Under the pieces are notes generated by a model that saw nothing but the letters and a program-made list of their open reading frames with translations, made no database searches and had not been told where the DNA came from. From NCBI RefSeq assembly GCF_001469165.1, contig NZ_JABX01000002.1:124001-188000 (forward strand): a stretch of DNA of 64,000 bases, in the 5' to 3' direction. Positions 25,701 through 36,008 of this stretch are shown here, piece by piece. Position numbers and translations under genes: made by a program. Positions within the stretch are counted from its first letter, which is position 1. Each line of letters starts with the position of its first letter. The stretch is from Thiohalocapsa sp. ML1 (GTDB taxonomy: Bacteria > Pseudomonadota > Gammaproteobacteria > Chromatiales > Chromatiaceae).

Positions 25701-26500
25701 GCCTCGTCTCGCTCAACCCGTTCGACCTCGTGCTCGCCGCCCTGCTGGTGCTGCTGGTAGCCGCGCTGTCCTGGCGGCTGCGGCTCGGCGTCGAGCGGCG
25801 CATCCTCATCGCCGCCGCCCGCAGCACGGTGCAGCTCGTGCTGCTCGGGCTGGTGCTGAAGGTGCTGTTCGACACCACGCATCCCGGACTCATCGCGCTG
25901 CTCACGCTCGTGATGCTGTCCGTGGCGGGCTGGGAGGTCATGGCGCGGCAGACGCGGCGCTACCGCGGGCTCTGGGGCTACGGCATCGGTGCCCTGTCGA
26001 TGTTCCTGTCGTCCTTCGGCGTCACGGTGCTCGCGCTCACGGTCATCATTCGCGTCGAGCCCTGGTATCAGCCGCAGTACCTGATCCCGCTGCTCGGCAT
26101 GCTGCTCGGCAACACCATGACCGGCGTCGCCGTCGCCCTCGATGGCCTCACCCGCCAGGCGCATGACAACCGCATCAGCATCGAGGCGCGGCTCCTGCTC
26201 GGCGCGACCTGGGGCGAAGCCATCGCCGACATCCGCCGCGACGCCCTGCGCTCCGGGCTGATCCCCATTGTCAACGCCATGGCCGCCGCCGGCATCGTCA
26301 GCCTGCCCGGCATGATGACGGGCCAGATCCTCGCCGGCAGCCCGCCCATGGAGGCGGCCAAGTACCAGCTCCTGATCATGTTCCTGATCACGGCCGGCAC
26401 CGGGCTCGGCAGCGTCGTCGGCGTCTGGATCGGCTCGCGCCGGCTGTTCGACAAGCGCGCGCGGCTGCGGCTGGATCGGCTGGCGCCGGGGCGGCACTGA
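25697..26500 (+). CDS. fetB: FetB-type ABC transporter permease (UPF0014)
   Basis: A 267-residue UPF0014 permease with about seven hydrophobic segments (LVLAALLVLLVAALSWRLRL, LLGLVLKVLFD, GYGIGALSMFLSSFGVTVLAL). Family signatures are LIPLLGMLLGNTMTGVAVAL, ARLLLGATWGEAI, LIPIVNAMAAAGIVSLPGMMTGQILAG and AKYQLLIMFLITAGTGLGS. The start is GTG at 25697 overlapping the fetA stop (GTGA). It forms the membrane part of a proposed iron exporter with the preceding ATPase. Confidence 0.85.
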   Translation: MSLVSLNPFDLVLAALLVLLVAALSWRLRLGVERRILIAAARSTVQLVLLGLVLKVLFDTTHPGLIALLTLVMLSVAGWEVMARQTRRYRGLWGYGIGALSMFLSSFGVTVLALTVIIRVEPWYQPQYLIPLLGMLLGNTMTGVAVALDGLTRQAHDNRISIEARLLLGATWGEAIADIRRDALRSGLIPIVNAMAAAGIVSLPGMMTGQILAGSPPMEAAKYQLLIMFLITAGTGLGSVVGVWIGSRRLFDKRARLRLDRLAPGRH

Positions 26501-26602
26501 GCGCCCCGCCGCCGGACGCACTGGATTTCCGCCTGGCGCGCGGCAGTCGTCATAATCGGGGCTCCACACGGACCCAACGGCTGCCCCCAGCCGGGAGCCG
26601 CC

Positions 26603-28675
<2,073 letters not shown>

Positions 28676-28681
28676 CCGCCC

Positions 28682-28702
28682 GGGTACGCCGAGTGCAGTC
28701 GG
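28682..28702. repeat. REP-like hairpin 3' of nadE
   Basis: GGGTACGCCGAGTGCAGTCGG sits 6 bp past the nadE stop and pairs CGCCGA with TCGG imperfectly. The same type occurs 3' of mqo (46101-46190) and 3' of the pufC-like gene (59819-59844). A processing or termination role is possible. Confidence 0.5.
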
Positions 28703-28822
28703 ACCGCGCGGCGGCCGCGCGGCGGGTGATCCGCCCAGCTCCGGGCGAGGTCGGCGAAGCAGGCGCCGGCGCTCAAACTCGTCGAGCACCTGACGCGCTG
28801 CACCAGAAGCACTTCCAGATCG

Positions 28823-28906
28823 CGTTCTTGCCTTGGCGTTCTTGCCTTGCCGTTCTTGCCTTGCCGTTCTTACCTTGCCGTTCTTACCTTGGCGTTCTCC
28901 CGTTGG
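28823..28906. repeat. 14-bp tandem repeat, six units
   Basis: Six consecutive units of CGTTCTTGCCTTGC and close variants (CGTTCTTACCTTGG, CGTTCTCCCGTTGG) lie between nadE and the antitoxin gene. The unit is not a multiple of three, and the local reading frames look like repeat artefacts, so this is non-coding. Confidence 0.85.
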
Positions 28907-28960
28907 CGCCTTTGCGTCTTTGCGCGAGCTTTCTGTTCATCTTGCTCGCGCCCTGACGTC

Positions 28961-29254
28961 CTATGTTTCACGGACATAGGTCCGCAGAATACGCTTCTTC
29001 TCGGACTCGGCGAAACGCGCCAGAACCTGTCGCATCAGAGGTTGATAGCCGATGCCATTGAGCTTGGCAATGAGCTTGAAATCGTCGATCAGCGACTTCT
29101 GCAGCCGGATGGAGATCGGTTGAAGCGCGAGCGCCTCGTCAATCTTTGCATCTTCCATGTCGTCGGCCGCTGCTGCAAAATTCGCATCGGTGCCGAGCTC
29201 GCCGGTTTCCCATGCGTCCTCAGTTCCCGGAATTTTCGCTTCGGTAACCATCAT
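28961..29254 (-). CDS. putative antitoxin of a type II toxin-antitoxin pair (intact)
   Basis: About 97 residues (MMVTEAKIPGTEDAWETGELG...). The C-terminal part LQPISIRLQKSLIDDFKLIAKLNGIGYQPLMRQVLARFAESEKKRIL looks like the ribbon-helix-helix antitoxin type that follows a DUF4258-like/'ADP-ribosyl-(dinitrogen reductase) hydrolase' toxin. The middle is acidic, as expected for a toxin-neutralising tail. The start at 29254 (or 29251) has GAGG at the right spacing; an upstream in-frame start at 29287 would add eleven residues. The toxin gene directly upstream is decayed. Confidence 0.72.
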   Translation of the reverse strand: MMVTEAKIPGTEDAWETGELGTDANFAAAADDMEDAKIDEALALQPISIRLQKSLIDDFKLIAKLNGIGYQPLMRQVLARFAESEKKRILRTYVRET

Positions 29255-29306
29255 TATGGCCTCATACTTAAGCTTGCATAACGCCATCTAACAGCCGGAA
29301 AACGGC

Positions 29307-29617
29307 TCAGCCGCCGAACCTGCCGTATATTCGCTTCTCCGTGTCGTTCGGGTCATACGCGGTCTTCACAACGATCGCGAGCTAGCCCTGTTCATTTTTC
29401 TTGGGGACAAATACGACCTTAAGCTCACGGCCGTAGGGCCGTAGTGAGTCTGAGCGATAAACCACCGGGTTGGCGGATCTGTCCGATGCTCTTCCCGCAT
29501 GTCCAGAAGGTACTTTCCGGATCGGTTGTCGAAACACTGCAGGATCTCTTCTTCGGTTACGGGCGGGATCTTGTTCGCAAGCTTTTCCCGAACACGTGTG
29601 GAAATTATTAATCCCAT
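29307..29617 (-). pseudogene. decayed toxin gene (DUF4258/'ADP-ribosyl-hydrolase-like' family)
   Basis: The frame starts MGLIISTRVREKLANKIPPV at 29617 and continues through EEILQCFDNRSGKYLLD and PPTRWFIAQTHYG, a pattern known for small toxins that pair with the antitoxin downstream. It breaks at 29429-29444, where GGCCGTAG is directly duplicated and shifts the frame by 8 bp. Removing one copy restores GRELKVVFVPKKNEQG, which then meets an in-frame TAG at 29382-29384. Past it the frame reads LAIVVKTAYDPNDTEKRIYG to a natural stop at 29307. Two independent lesions mean it is dead. The antitoxin gene is intact. Confidence 0.75.
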
Positions 29618-29618
29618 G

Positions 29619-30344
29619 CTACCTGCACCATATCCCGGAGACGCTGCGTCGCGGCTTCGACGGCTCACGCACGCTCACTGTATATACAAAGTTGCGATGT
29701 GACAAGGCTGGCAGGGCGAAGCGTGTCCGCGCGGCGCGCCGATAGTCCGCGTCGGGCGTCACGGGCCTGCGGTAGGCGTTGTTTCGATTGAAAAAAATAG
29801 ACCGGACGTTGCAGACGATGGTCGGGGCCGGCACGGCGTCCACCAGCGATTGCAGGAAGGCGCGGTCGTCGCGCAGCGCCTGCTCGGCCCGCGCCGCCGC
29901 CACGAGCTGGCACACGCGATGGCGCAGCACGGCCCAGTGCACGGGCTTGGTGATGTACTCGTTGGCGCCGACGGCGAAGGCGCGGTCCACCGATGCCTCG
30001 TCGTTGAAGCCGGTGATCATGATGATGGGCAGGTTGGCACCGGCCGGCAGGTCGCGGATGGCCTGGCAGGCGGCGAAGCCGTCCATCTGCGGCATGGCGG
30101 CATCGAGCAGCACGATGTCCGGGCGCTCGGCGCGCACGGACCCGACGCCGGCGGCGCCGTCGGCACAGAGGCGGGTCGCGAAGCCGAGCTTCTCGATGAA
30201 GCGCGCGATGGTGAGCCGCAGCACCGGGTCGTCGTCGATGATGAGCGCCGTGCGCGCGTCGGCGGCGCTGCCGCGGGGCACGCGGTCGCCAGCGGCGGGA
30301 GGCGGCGCCGCGGCGTCCGCGTCCGCCGCATCAGGCCCGCTCAT
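29619..30344 (-). CDS. response regulator, probably 3'-truncated (receiver plus start of a PAS domain)
   Basis: A 241-residue product. After a disordered acidic start, the receiver domain is at about residues 33-150: ALIIDDDPVLRL, phospho-acceptor in DIVLLDAAMPQMDGF, IIMITGFNDEAS, and YITKPVHWAVLRHRV. It then enters what looks like the beginning of a PAS domain (LQSLVDAVPAPTIVCNVRSIFFNRNNAYR) and turns into low-complexity, basic sequence before the stop at 29619. The natural continuation, usually PAS plus GGDEF or an output domain, is missing, so the 3' part appears to have been lost and replaced by toxin-antitoxin DNA. Its ATG overlaps the hybrid-kinase stop by 4 bp. It would be the last gene of the chemosensory operon. 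Confidence 0.72.
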   Translation of the reverse strand: MSGPDAADADAAAPPPAAGDRVPRGSAADARTALIIDDDPVLRLTIARFIEKLGFATRLCADGAAGVGSVRAERPDIVLLDAAMPQMDGFAACQAIRDLPAGANLPIIMITGFNDEASVDRAFAVGANEYITKPVHWAVLRHRVCQLVAAARAEQALRDDRAFLQSLVDAVPAPTIVCNVRSIFFNRNNAYRRPVTPDADYRRAARTRFALPALSHRNFVYTVSVREPSKPRRSVSGIWCR

Positions 30345-33300
30345 GCGCCCGCCCCGGACCGGCGCCGCGGCGCGCTCGCCGGCGCGTCCAGCAAGGCCTC
30401 CAGCGCCGCGCCGGCGCGCACGGCCTCCGTTTCGATCTGCGCCAGCGCCGCCGGTGCATCGCTCAGGTCGCAGGCCGCCGCGGCGTGCTCCAGCCGGCGC
30501 GCGGCGTCGGTGAGCCGCCGCGCGCCGAAGTTGGAGATGGAGCCGGCCAGCGTGTGGGCGACCATGCGCACCTGCTCAACGTCGCCGGCCACGACCGCAG
30601 CGCCAAGGCTCTGCACGCGCTGCGGCAGGTCTTCAAGCACCGCGGCGACGACCTCGTCGATGTCGCCGAGTGCATCGCGCAGCCCGTCGATGACGGCCGG
30701 GTCCAGCGCCGGCTCGTCGGCGGGCGGCTCGACCGGGGGCAGGTCTGCAGCCGCGCCGGCGCCGAGTTGCCCGGGCGCCTTGCCGTCCGCCTGCCACCAG
30801 TGCGCCAATGCCTCGCACAGCGCCGGCATGCGCACGGGCTTCGACAGGTAATCGTCCATGCCGGCGGCGAGGCAGCGCTCGCGCTCGGCCGGGATGGCGT
30901 GCGCCGTGAGCGCCACCACGACCTGGTGCCGATCCGGCCCCTCGCGGGCGCGCAGCTCGCGGGTGGCCGTGAGCCCGTCCATCTCGGGCATCTCGCAGTC
31001 CATCAGCACGACGTCGAAGCGCTCCGGGCCTTCCAGGCGCTTCAGCGCCTCGCGGCCGTTGTCGGCGAGCTCCACGGTGCAGCCGATCCGCTCCAAGAGC
31101 CGGCTGATGACCTCCTGATTGACGGCGTTGTCCTCCACCGCGAGGACGCGGCAGCCGACGAAGGGCGCCGCTTCCGGCGCTGCCGGCGCGCGCGGCGGGT
31201 CGCCGACGGTGGCGCCGCCGCAGAGCCGCAGCATCGCGTCCAGCACCTGCTGGCGGCGCAGCGGCTTCAGGAGCCGGATGGCGCCAGCGGCGAGCGCGCC
31301 GGCGTCGGCGTTGTCGTCCAACGAGGTCTGCAGGATGACCTTTGCGGTGGCCAGCGCCGGCTCCGCGCGCAGATCGGCCAGCACCGCGAGCCCGTCGATG
31401 TCCGGCATCATGCGGTCCAGCAGCAACAGCGCGTAGGGCTCCCCGGACGCGGCGGCCTCGCGGCAGCAGGCCAAGGCGCGCGCGCCGCCCTCGGCCTCGT
31501 CCGCGCGCATGCCCCAGGCGGCGCAAAGGCTCTGGAGATAGGTGCGGTTGGTGGCGTTGTCGTCCACGACCAGCACGCGCATGCCGGCGAGCACCTCCAT
31601 GCCGGTGTTGATCCAGGGCGCGGTGGCCGGGTCGTCGTGGCAGGGCAGGCCGAGCTCGAAGCGGAACTGGCTGCCGCGCCCGGGCGCCGACTCCACGCCG
31701 AGCGCGCCGCCCATCATGGCGACGATCTGCCGGGAGATGGCGAGCCCCAAGCCGGTGCCGCCGAAGCGCCGGGTGGTGGAGCCGTCGGCCTGGGCAAAGG
31801 CATCGAAGATGTGCCGCTGCGCGTCGGGGTCGATGCCGATGCCGGTGTCGCGCACGCAGAAGCGCACGCGCGCGGCGGCGGCGTCGCGCCACTCCAGCAC
31901 GGCCTGGAGGCAGACCTCGCCGCGCTCGGTGAACTTGATGGCGTTGCCGAGCAGGTTCACCAGCACCTGGCGCAGCCGGGTCGGATCGCCGCTGACGCGG
32001 TTCGGCACGTCGGTGCCGACGTAGCAGATCAGCTCCAGCCCCTTCTCGGCGGCCTTGCCGGCGAGCATCTGCGCGGTCTCTTCCACCAGGTCGGGCAGCG
32101 CAAAAACCGTCTCCTCCAGCTCCAACCGGCCGGCGTCGATCTTGGAGAAGTCCAACACGTCGCCGATGACGGCGAGCAGTGTCTCCGCGGAGGTGCCGGC
32201 CAGCTCGACGAAATGGCGCTGCTCGCGCTCCAGCCGGCCGGCGCGCAGCAGATCCAGCATGCCGAGCACGCCGTTCAGCGGTGTGCGAATCTCATGGCTC
32301 ATGCTGGCTAGGAACTGGCTCTTGGCCCGCGCCGAGGCCATGGCCTCGTCGCGCGCGCGTTCCAGCTCCGCGGCCTGGTCCGCCATGACGGTCACATCCT
32401 GCACCAGCACCATCGGCTCGCCGCTGTGCACGGCCATGCGGTAGATCTGGAAGGCGCGCTCGCCGCCGTCGGCGCACGCGAGGCGGCGCGGCATCGCCGC
32501 CTGCTCGGCGTCCAGCGCCGGGTCGAAGGCGCCGAGGCCGCCGCAGTCGGCGGCGAAGCCGGCCATGATGTCGTTGAACGCGACCCAGCCGTCGTCGCTC
32601 GCGGACATGACGCCGATGCCGAGCGTCTCGGTGGCGGCGTAGAGCACGTCGAGCTCCTTTGCCTGCCGCTTGGCCCGCAGCGTGCGCATGATCGAGCCGA
32701 TGCGCATGAGAAAAATGTTGATCGGGTCGTCCTTCCAGATCAGATCGATGGCGCCCGCGTGCAGCGCGTCCTCGATGACCTCCTTGCGCTGGGAGTGCAT
32801 CACCAGCGTCATGTCGCGGGTGCGCGGGTCGCGGGTCAGCGCCCGGCACAGCTCGTCGCCGTTGCCGCCGGGCATGAAGAAGTCGATGACCGCGAGCTCC
32901 GGCTGCTCGCGGCGGGCGATGGCGAGCGCTTCGTCCATGGAGCTCGCCACCAGCACCTCGTAACCGTTGGCGGCGAGCAGATCGCGGTACTTGGCCCGCA
33001 CCGTGGGCGAGTCGTCCACGAACAGAATCGAGCCGCCGAGCTGCTCGCGCGTGCCGAGCAATTGCCGCGAGCGCCAGTCGCCGAGACCGCCCATCTCGGT
33101 GTAGGTGGTCAGGAACTTGCGCATCCGATACGGCAGGAGCGTCAGGTCTTCCTTGAGCTGGATGTCGTTGTTGGGGCGCGCGCTGGCCAGCGCATAGGCG
33201 CGCTCGTCCGGGCTCTCGGTGAAGATCATCACCGCAAGGGAGTCGAAGGCGCGCTCCGCGCCGATGCGCTCCAGCAGCTCCGCGCCGCCCATGCCGGGCA

Positions 33301-33490
33301 GCAGCCAGTCCAGCAGCAGGCCGTCGAAGGGCGCCTTCGCGGCGATGGCCTCGCGCAGCAGCCGCTCGCCGGCCTCGGCGCTGGTGGCGTGCGCGCAGCC
33401 GATGCCCACACCGGCGAGCGCCCGCGCGCAGACCGCCGCCATGGTCGGCGAGTCCTCGATGATCAGCACCTTAAAGCCCGTCTGACCCAT
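30341..33490 (-). CDS. multi-receiver hybrid sensor histidine kinase
   Basis: A 1049-residue cytoplasmic kinase. In order: receiver 1 (VLIIEDSPTMAAVCARAL, DGLLLDWLLPGMGGAEL), receiver 2 (ILFVDDSPTVRAKYRDLL, VIDFFMPGGNGDEL), a PAS-like region, the dimerisation/phosphorylation helix with SMSHEIRTPLNGVLGML, the ATPase domain (RVSGDPTRLRQVLVNLLGNAIKFT, VRDTGIGIDPD, GGTGLGLAISRQIV), receiver 3 (VLVVDDNATNRTYLQ, LLLLDRMMPDIDGL), receiver 4 (VLAVEDNAVNQEVI, VVLMDCEMPEMDGL) and a C-terminal Hpt domain (VRMVAHTLAGSISNFG). The start at 33490 has an AGGGGG ribosome-binding site; an ATG at 33517 overlaps the CheR stop. It can take phosphate from CheA-like inputs and pass it to the last regulator. Confidence 0.88.
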   Translation of the reverse strand: MGQTGFKVLIIEDSPTMAAVCARALAGVGIGCAHATSAEAGERLLREAIAAKAPFDGLLLDWLLPGMGGAELLERIGAERAFDSLAVMIFTESPDERAYALASARPNNDIQLKEDLTLLPYRMRKFLTTYTEMGGLGDWRSRQLLGTREQLGGSILFVDDSPTVRAKYRDLLAANGYEVLVASSMDEALAIARREQPELAVIDFFMPGGNGDELCRALTRDPRTRDMTLVMHSQRKEVIEDALHAGAIDLIWKDDPINIFLMRIGSIMRTLRAKRQAKELDVLYAATETLGIGVMSASDDGWVAFNDIMAGFAADCGGLGAFDPALDAEQAAMPRRLACADGGERAFQIYRMAVHSGEPMVLVQDVTVMADQAAELERARDEAMASARAKSQFLASMSHEIRTPLNGVLGMLDLLRAGRLEREQRHFVELAGTSAETLLAVIGDVLDFSKIDAGRLELEETVFALPDLVEETAQMLAGKAAEKGLELICYVGTDVPNRVSGDPTRLRQVLVNLLGNAIKFTERGEVCLQAVLEWRDAAAARVRFCVRDTGIGIDPDAQRHIFDAFAQADGSTTRRFGGTGLGLAISRQIVAMMGGALGVESAPGRGSQFRFELGLPCHDDPATAPWINTGMEVLAGMRVLVVDDNATNRTYLQSLCAAWGMRADEAEGGARALACCREAAASGEPYALLLLDRMMPDIDGLAVLADLRAEPALATAKVILQTSLDDNADAGALAAGAIRLLKPLRRQQVLDAMLRLCGGATVGDPPRAPAAPEAAPFVGCRVLAVEDNAVNQEVISRLLERIGCTVELADNGREALKRLEGPERFDVVLMDCEMPEMDGLTATRELRAREGPDRHQVVVALTAHAIPAERERCLAAGMDDYLSKPVRMPALCEALAHWWQADGKAPGQLGAGAAADLPPVEPPADEPALDPAVIDGLRDALGDIDEVVAAVLEDLPQRVQSLGAAVVAGDVEQVRMVAHTLAGSISNFGARRLTDAARRLEHAAAACDLSDAPAALAQIETEAVRAGAALEALLDAPASAPRRRSGAGA

Positions 33491-33509
33491 CACCTGGCCC
33501 CCTGTTGAC

Positions 33510-34898
33510 TCAGCCATCGGCGCGCCGCCCGAGCAGACGCAAGGACGGGTGCGCCGGATCCAGCAGCGCGACGCGCCGGAGATACTGCGCGGCGAGGTCC
33601 CGGAGCCCCTTCTTGTGCAGCAGCACGGCCATGAGCCCGAGCGCATCGGCCTGCACCTGCCGGCTGCCCGCGGCCCCTGCCACCAGGGATTCGAGCGCCT
33701 CCAGGGCCTCGATGTCCTCGCCGCAGTCCGCGAGCAACCGGGCCTTGCCGAGCAGGGCCTCGGGCAGGTCAGGGCTGCGCCTGAGCACCTGCTCGAAGCC
33801 GAGCAGGGCCTCGGTGAAGCGCTTCGCGGCGTAGTCGGCTTCGGCCTGGCGGAGCTGGCGCTGCCGGCCGGCGTCGGACGCTTGTGCGCCGGCCGTGCGG
33901 CCCGGTTCGCGACGGCTCGGCGGCGCCGTCAGCCGGCTGCTCGGCGCCGGCCTCGGCGGGGTCCGGCCGGATGGTGGGATCGGTGCTGCCGGGGGCGGCG
34001 GGCTGGCCGATAACCCGCCCGCCGAGTCCGCCCGCTCGGCGCCATGCCCCGCATCCGCGCCCGCCGAGCGCCGCGGCCGAAAGCCGACCCGCCCGTCCAG
34101 CTCTTGCATCTCGAAGCGCTGCCGCGGCAGGTTCCATTCCGCATGGTCCACGAACAGCCAGCCGTCCTCGGCCAGCAGCCGGCCGATGACCGCGAGCGCC
34201 CGGTCCACGTTGGCAGCGTCGAAATAGATGAGCAGGTTCTCGCAGAACACGACATCGAAGGGGCCGCGCAACAGCCGCTCGGCATCGCGCAGCAGATTCA
34301 CGCGCCGGAAGCCGACCCGCCCCACGATGCCGGGGTCGAGGCACAGCGCCTGCCCGGCGCAGGGCCGGAACCAGCGCTTGGCCCGCGCGGGGTCGGTGCG
34401 CCTGAGCGCGAGCGGGCCGAACACCCCGGCGCTGGCCGACTCGATGCAACCGTGCGCGATGTCGCCGCCGACGATCTCCACCAGCGTGGGCGGCAGGCCC
34501 GCCTCCTCGCACAGGATGGCGAGGCTGTAGGGCTCCTCGCCGCGGGCGCAGGGCAGCGACAGCACCCGCACGCGCCGGCCCGGCGCGCGCCGCAGCCGCT
34601 CCGGGATGATGCGCTCCACCACGAGCTGCATCTGCTCGCGGGCGCGGAAGAAATAGGATTCGTGGGTGGTGATCTCGTCGATGAAGCCCTGCGCGCCGAT
34701 GGCGCCGCTCAGGAGTCGGGCGCGGAGCGTCTCCGGCGGGAGGCGCAATTGCTCGGCCTGGATGCGCAGCGCGAGATCCACCGGCGCCGCGTTGTCGTCG
34801 GTGATCAAGAGCCCGGTCACCTCGCGAATCCAGTGCCGCAGCTCCGCCGAGACCAGCGAGCGATTGGCGCCGATGCCGTAGTCCTCACGCGTGCTCAT
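33510..34898 (-). CDS. cheR: CheR-type methyltransferase with C-terminal TPRs
   Basis: A 462-residue protein. The N-terminal CheR domain has THESYFFRAREQMQLVVE and the SAM-binding VRVLSLPCARGEEPYSLAIL, then FDVVFCENLLIYFDAANVDRAL, the usual CheR fold for glutamate methylation of chemoreceptors. After a proline-rich linker (about residues 285-345) come TPRs (RQRQLRQAEADYAAKRFTEALLGFEQVLRRSPDLPEAL). CheR-TPR fusions are found in pathways that control processes other than simple flagellar taxis. The gene overlaps cheB by 4 bp (ATGA) and is followed by the hybrid kinase. Confidence 0.88.
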   Translation of the reverse strand: MSTREDYGIGANRSLVSAELRHWIREVTGLLITDDNAAPVDLALRIQAEQLRLPPETLRARLLSGAIGAQGFIDEITTHESYFFRAREQMQLVVERIIPERLRRAPGRRVRVLSLPCARGEEPYSLAILCEEAGLPPTLVEIVGGDIAHGCIESASAGVFGPLALRRTDPARAKRWFRPCAGQALCLDPGIVGRVGFRRVNLLRDAERLLRGPFDVVFCENLLIYFDAANVDRALAVIGRLLAEDGWLFVDHAEWNLPRQRFEMQELDGRVGFRPRRSAGADAGHGAERADSAGGLSASPPPPAAPIPPSGRTPPRPAPSSRLTAPPSRREPGRTAGAQASDAGRQRQLRQAEADYAAKRFTEALLGFEQVLRRSPDLPEALLGKARLLADCGEDIEALEALESLVAGAAGSRQVQADALGLMAVLLHKKGLRDLAAQYLRRVALLDPAHPSLRLLGRRADG

Positions 34899-36004
34899 GG
34901 CCGGCTCCCGGCCCAGGCGCCGATCAGCCGCGCGAGGTCCACCAGGCCATGCCCGTAGCCGAGCAGCTTGCGGCGCAGCACGGCGCCCGGCATGCCGTCC
35001 ACCGCCGCGCTCGCCGGGTCCTGCACCAAGAGCTTGGCGCCGACCTGCGCGAGCGCCGCCATGCCGTCGGCGCCGTCGTCGCCCAGGCCGGTGAGCACCA
35101 CGCCGCAGGCGGCGCTGCCTGCCACCTCGGCGAGGCTCGCGAGCATGCGGTTGATGTTCGGATAGTAGACGGCCGCCCCGCTCGGCTCGTACGCGAGCCG
35201 CCAGCCCGGGCGCAGCAGCAGGTTGCTGCGCCCGCCGCGGGCCAGATACACGTGCCCGGCGGCGGGCACCGCGCCGCTCTCGGCGACGCTGACGGGGCGC
35301 TCCGACTCGCGCGCGAGCCAGTCCGCCAGGCCGGGCGTGAACTCGGCCTCGATGTGCTGGCTCACCAGCACCGGCGCCGCCAGCGTCCGCGGCAGCGCCG
35401 CCAGCAGCGTCGCGAGCGCGCTCGGCCCGCCGGTGGAGCAGCCGATGCCGACGATGCGCGTCGGCCGCGCCTCGCCGCCGGGCGCCGGCGCCGGGGCCGA
35501 GGCGCCGCGCTCGCCGCCCGCGCGGGCGGGCTCGGCGGCACCGGCGGCGGCGCGGAGCGGCAGCCCGAGCACGGTGCGCATCTTGCCGAGCAGCCCGCGG
35601 CCGGCGACGAGCAGGGCCTCGCGGCCGATGCGCTCGCCGGGGCGGGCGTCGATGCTCGGGGTGCGGCAGTAGTCCAGCGCGCCGGCCTTCAGCGCATCGA
35701 ACAGGTAGCCGGTGTTGCGGCGGATGGTGGCGGTGCAGATCAGGATGCGCGTCGGCCGCAGCGCCAGCACGCGGCGCGTCACCTCCACGCCGTTGATGTC
35801 CGGCATGTGCATGTCGAGCAGCACCAGGTCCGGGCGCAGCCGCGCCGCCTGCTCGACGCCGACGAGGCCGGAGGCGGCCTGGCCCACCAGCCGGAAGTCC
35901 GGCGCCGCCTGCACCACCGCAATGATCACCGCGCGCGCCACCGGCGAGTCGTTGATGACCAGCACCCCGGCCTGCTCCGCTGCCTGCTTGCCCATGCCGT
36001 TCAC
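34895..36004 (-). CDS. cheB: CheB-type methylesterase with atypical receiver
   Basis: A 369-residue protein with an N-terminal receiver domain and a C-terminal methylesterase domain. The receiver starts VLVINDSPVARAVIIAVV, so the usual first Asp of the acidic pair is Asn. The phospho-acceptor is kept in LVLLDMHMPDINGVEVT, and the usual Lys-Pro is replaced near DYCRTPSIDARPG. The esterase catalytic residues are in IVGIGCSTGGPSALATLL (Ser), PVLVSQHIEAEFT (His) and GVVLTGLGDDGADGMAAL (Asp). It removes methyl groups from the chemoreceptor. The altered receiver suggests reduced or different phosphate control. Confidence 0.88.
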   Translation of the reverse strand: MNGMGKQAAEQAGVLVINDSPVARAVIIAVVQAAPDFRLVGQAASGLVGVEQAARLRPDLVLLDMHMPDINGVEVTRRVLALRPTRILICTATIRRNTGYLFDALKAGALDYCRTPSIDARPGERIGREALLVAGRGLLGKMRTVLGLPLRAAAGAAEPARAGGERGASAPAPAPGGEARPTRIVGIGCSTGGPSALATLLAALPRTLAAPVLVSQHIEAEFTPGLADWLARESERPVSVAESGAVPAAGHVYLARGGRSNLLLRPGWRLAYEPSGAAVYYPNINRMLASLAEVAGSAACGVVLTGLGDDGADGMAALAQVGAKLLVQDPASAAVDGMPGAVLRRKLLGYGHGLVDLARLIGAWAGSRP

Positions 36005-36008
36005 CGCC

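Noticed and set aside
28693-28956. A plus-strand frame with repeated LPWRSCLAVLALPFLPC
   Set aside because: It is generated by the 14-bp tandem repeat.
29670-29700. A LexA (SOS) box, CTGTATATACAAAG, upstream of the toxin
   Set aside because: The right half does not match ACAG; more likely just a promoter -10 region.
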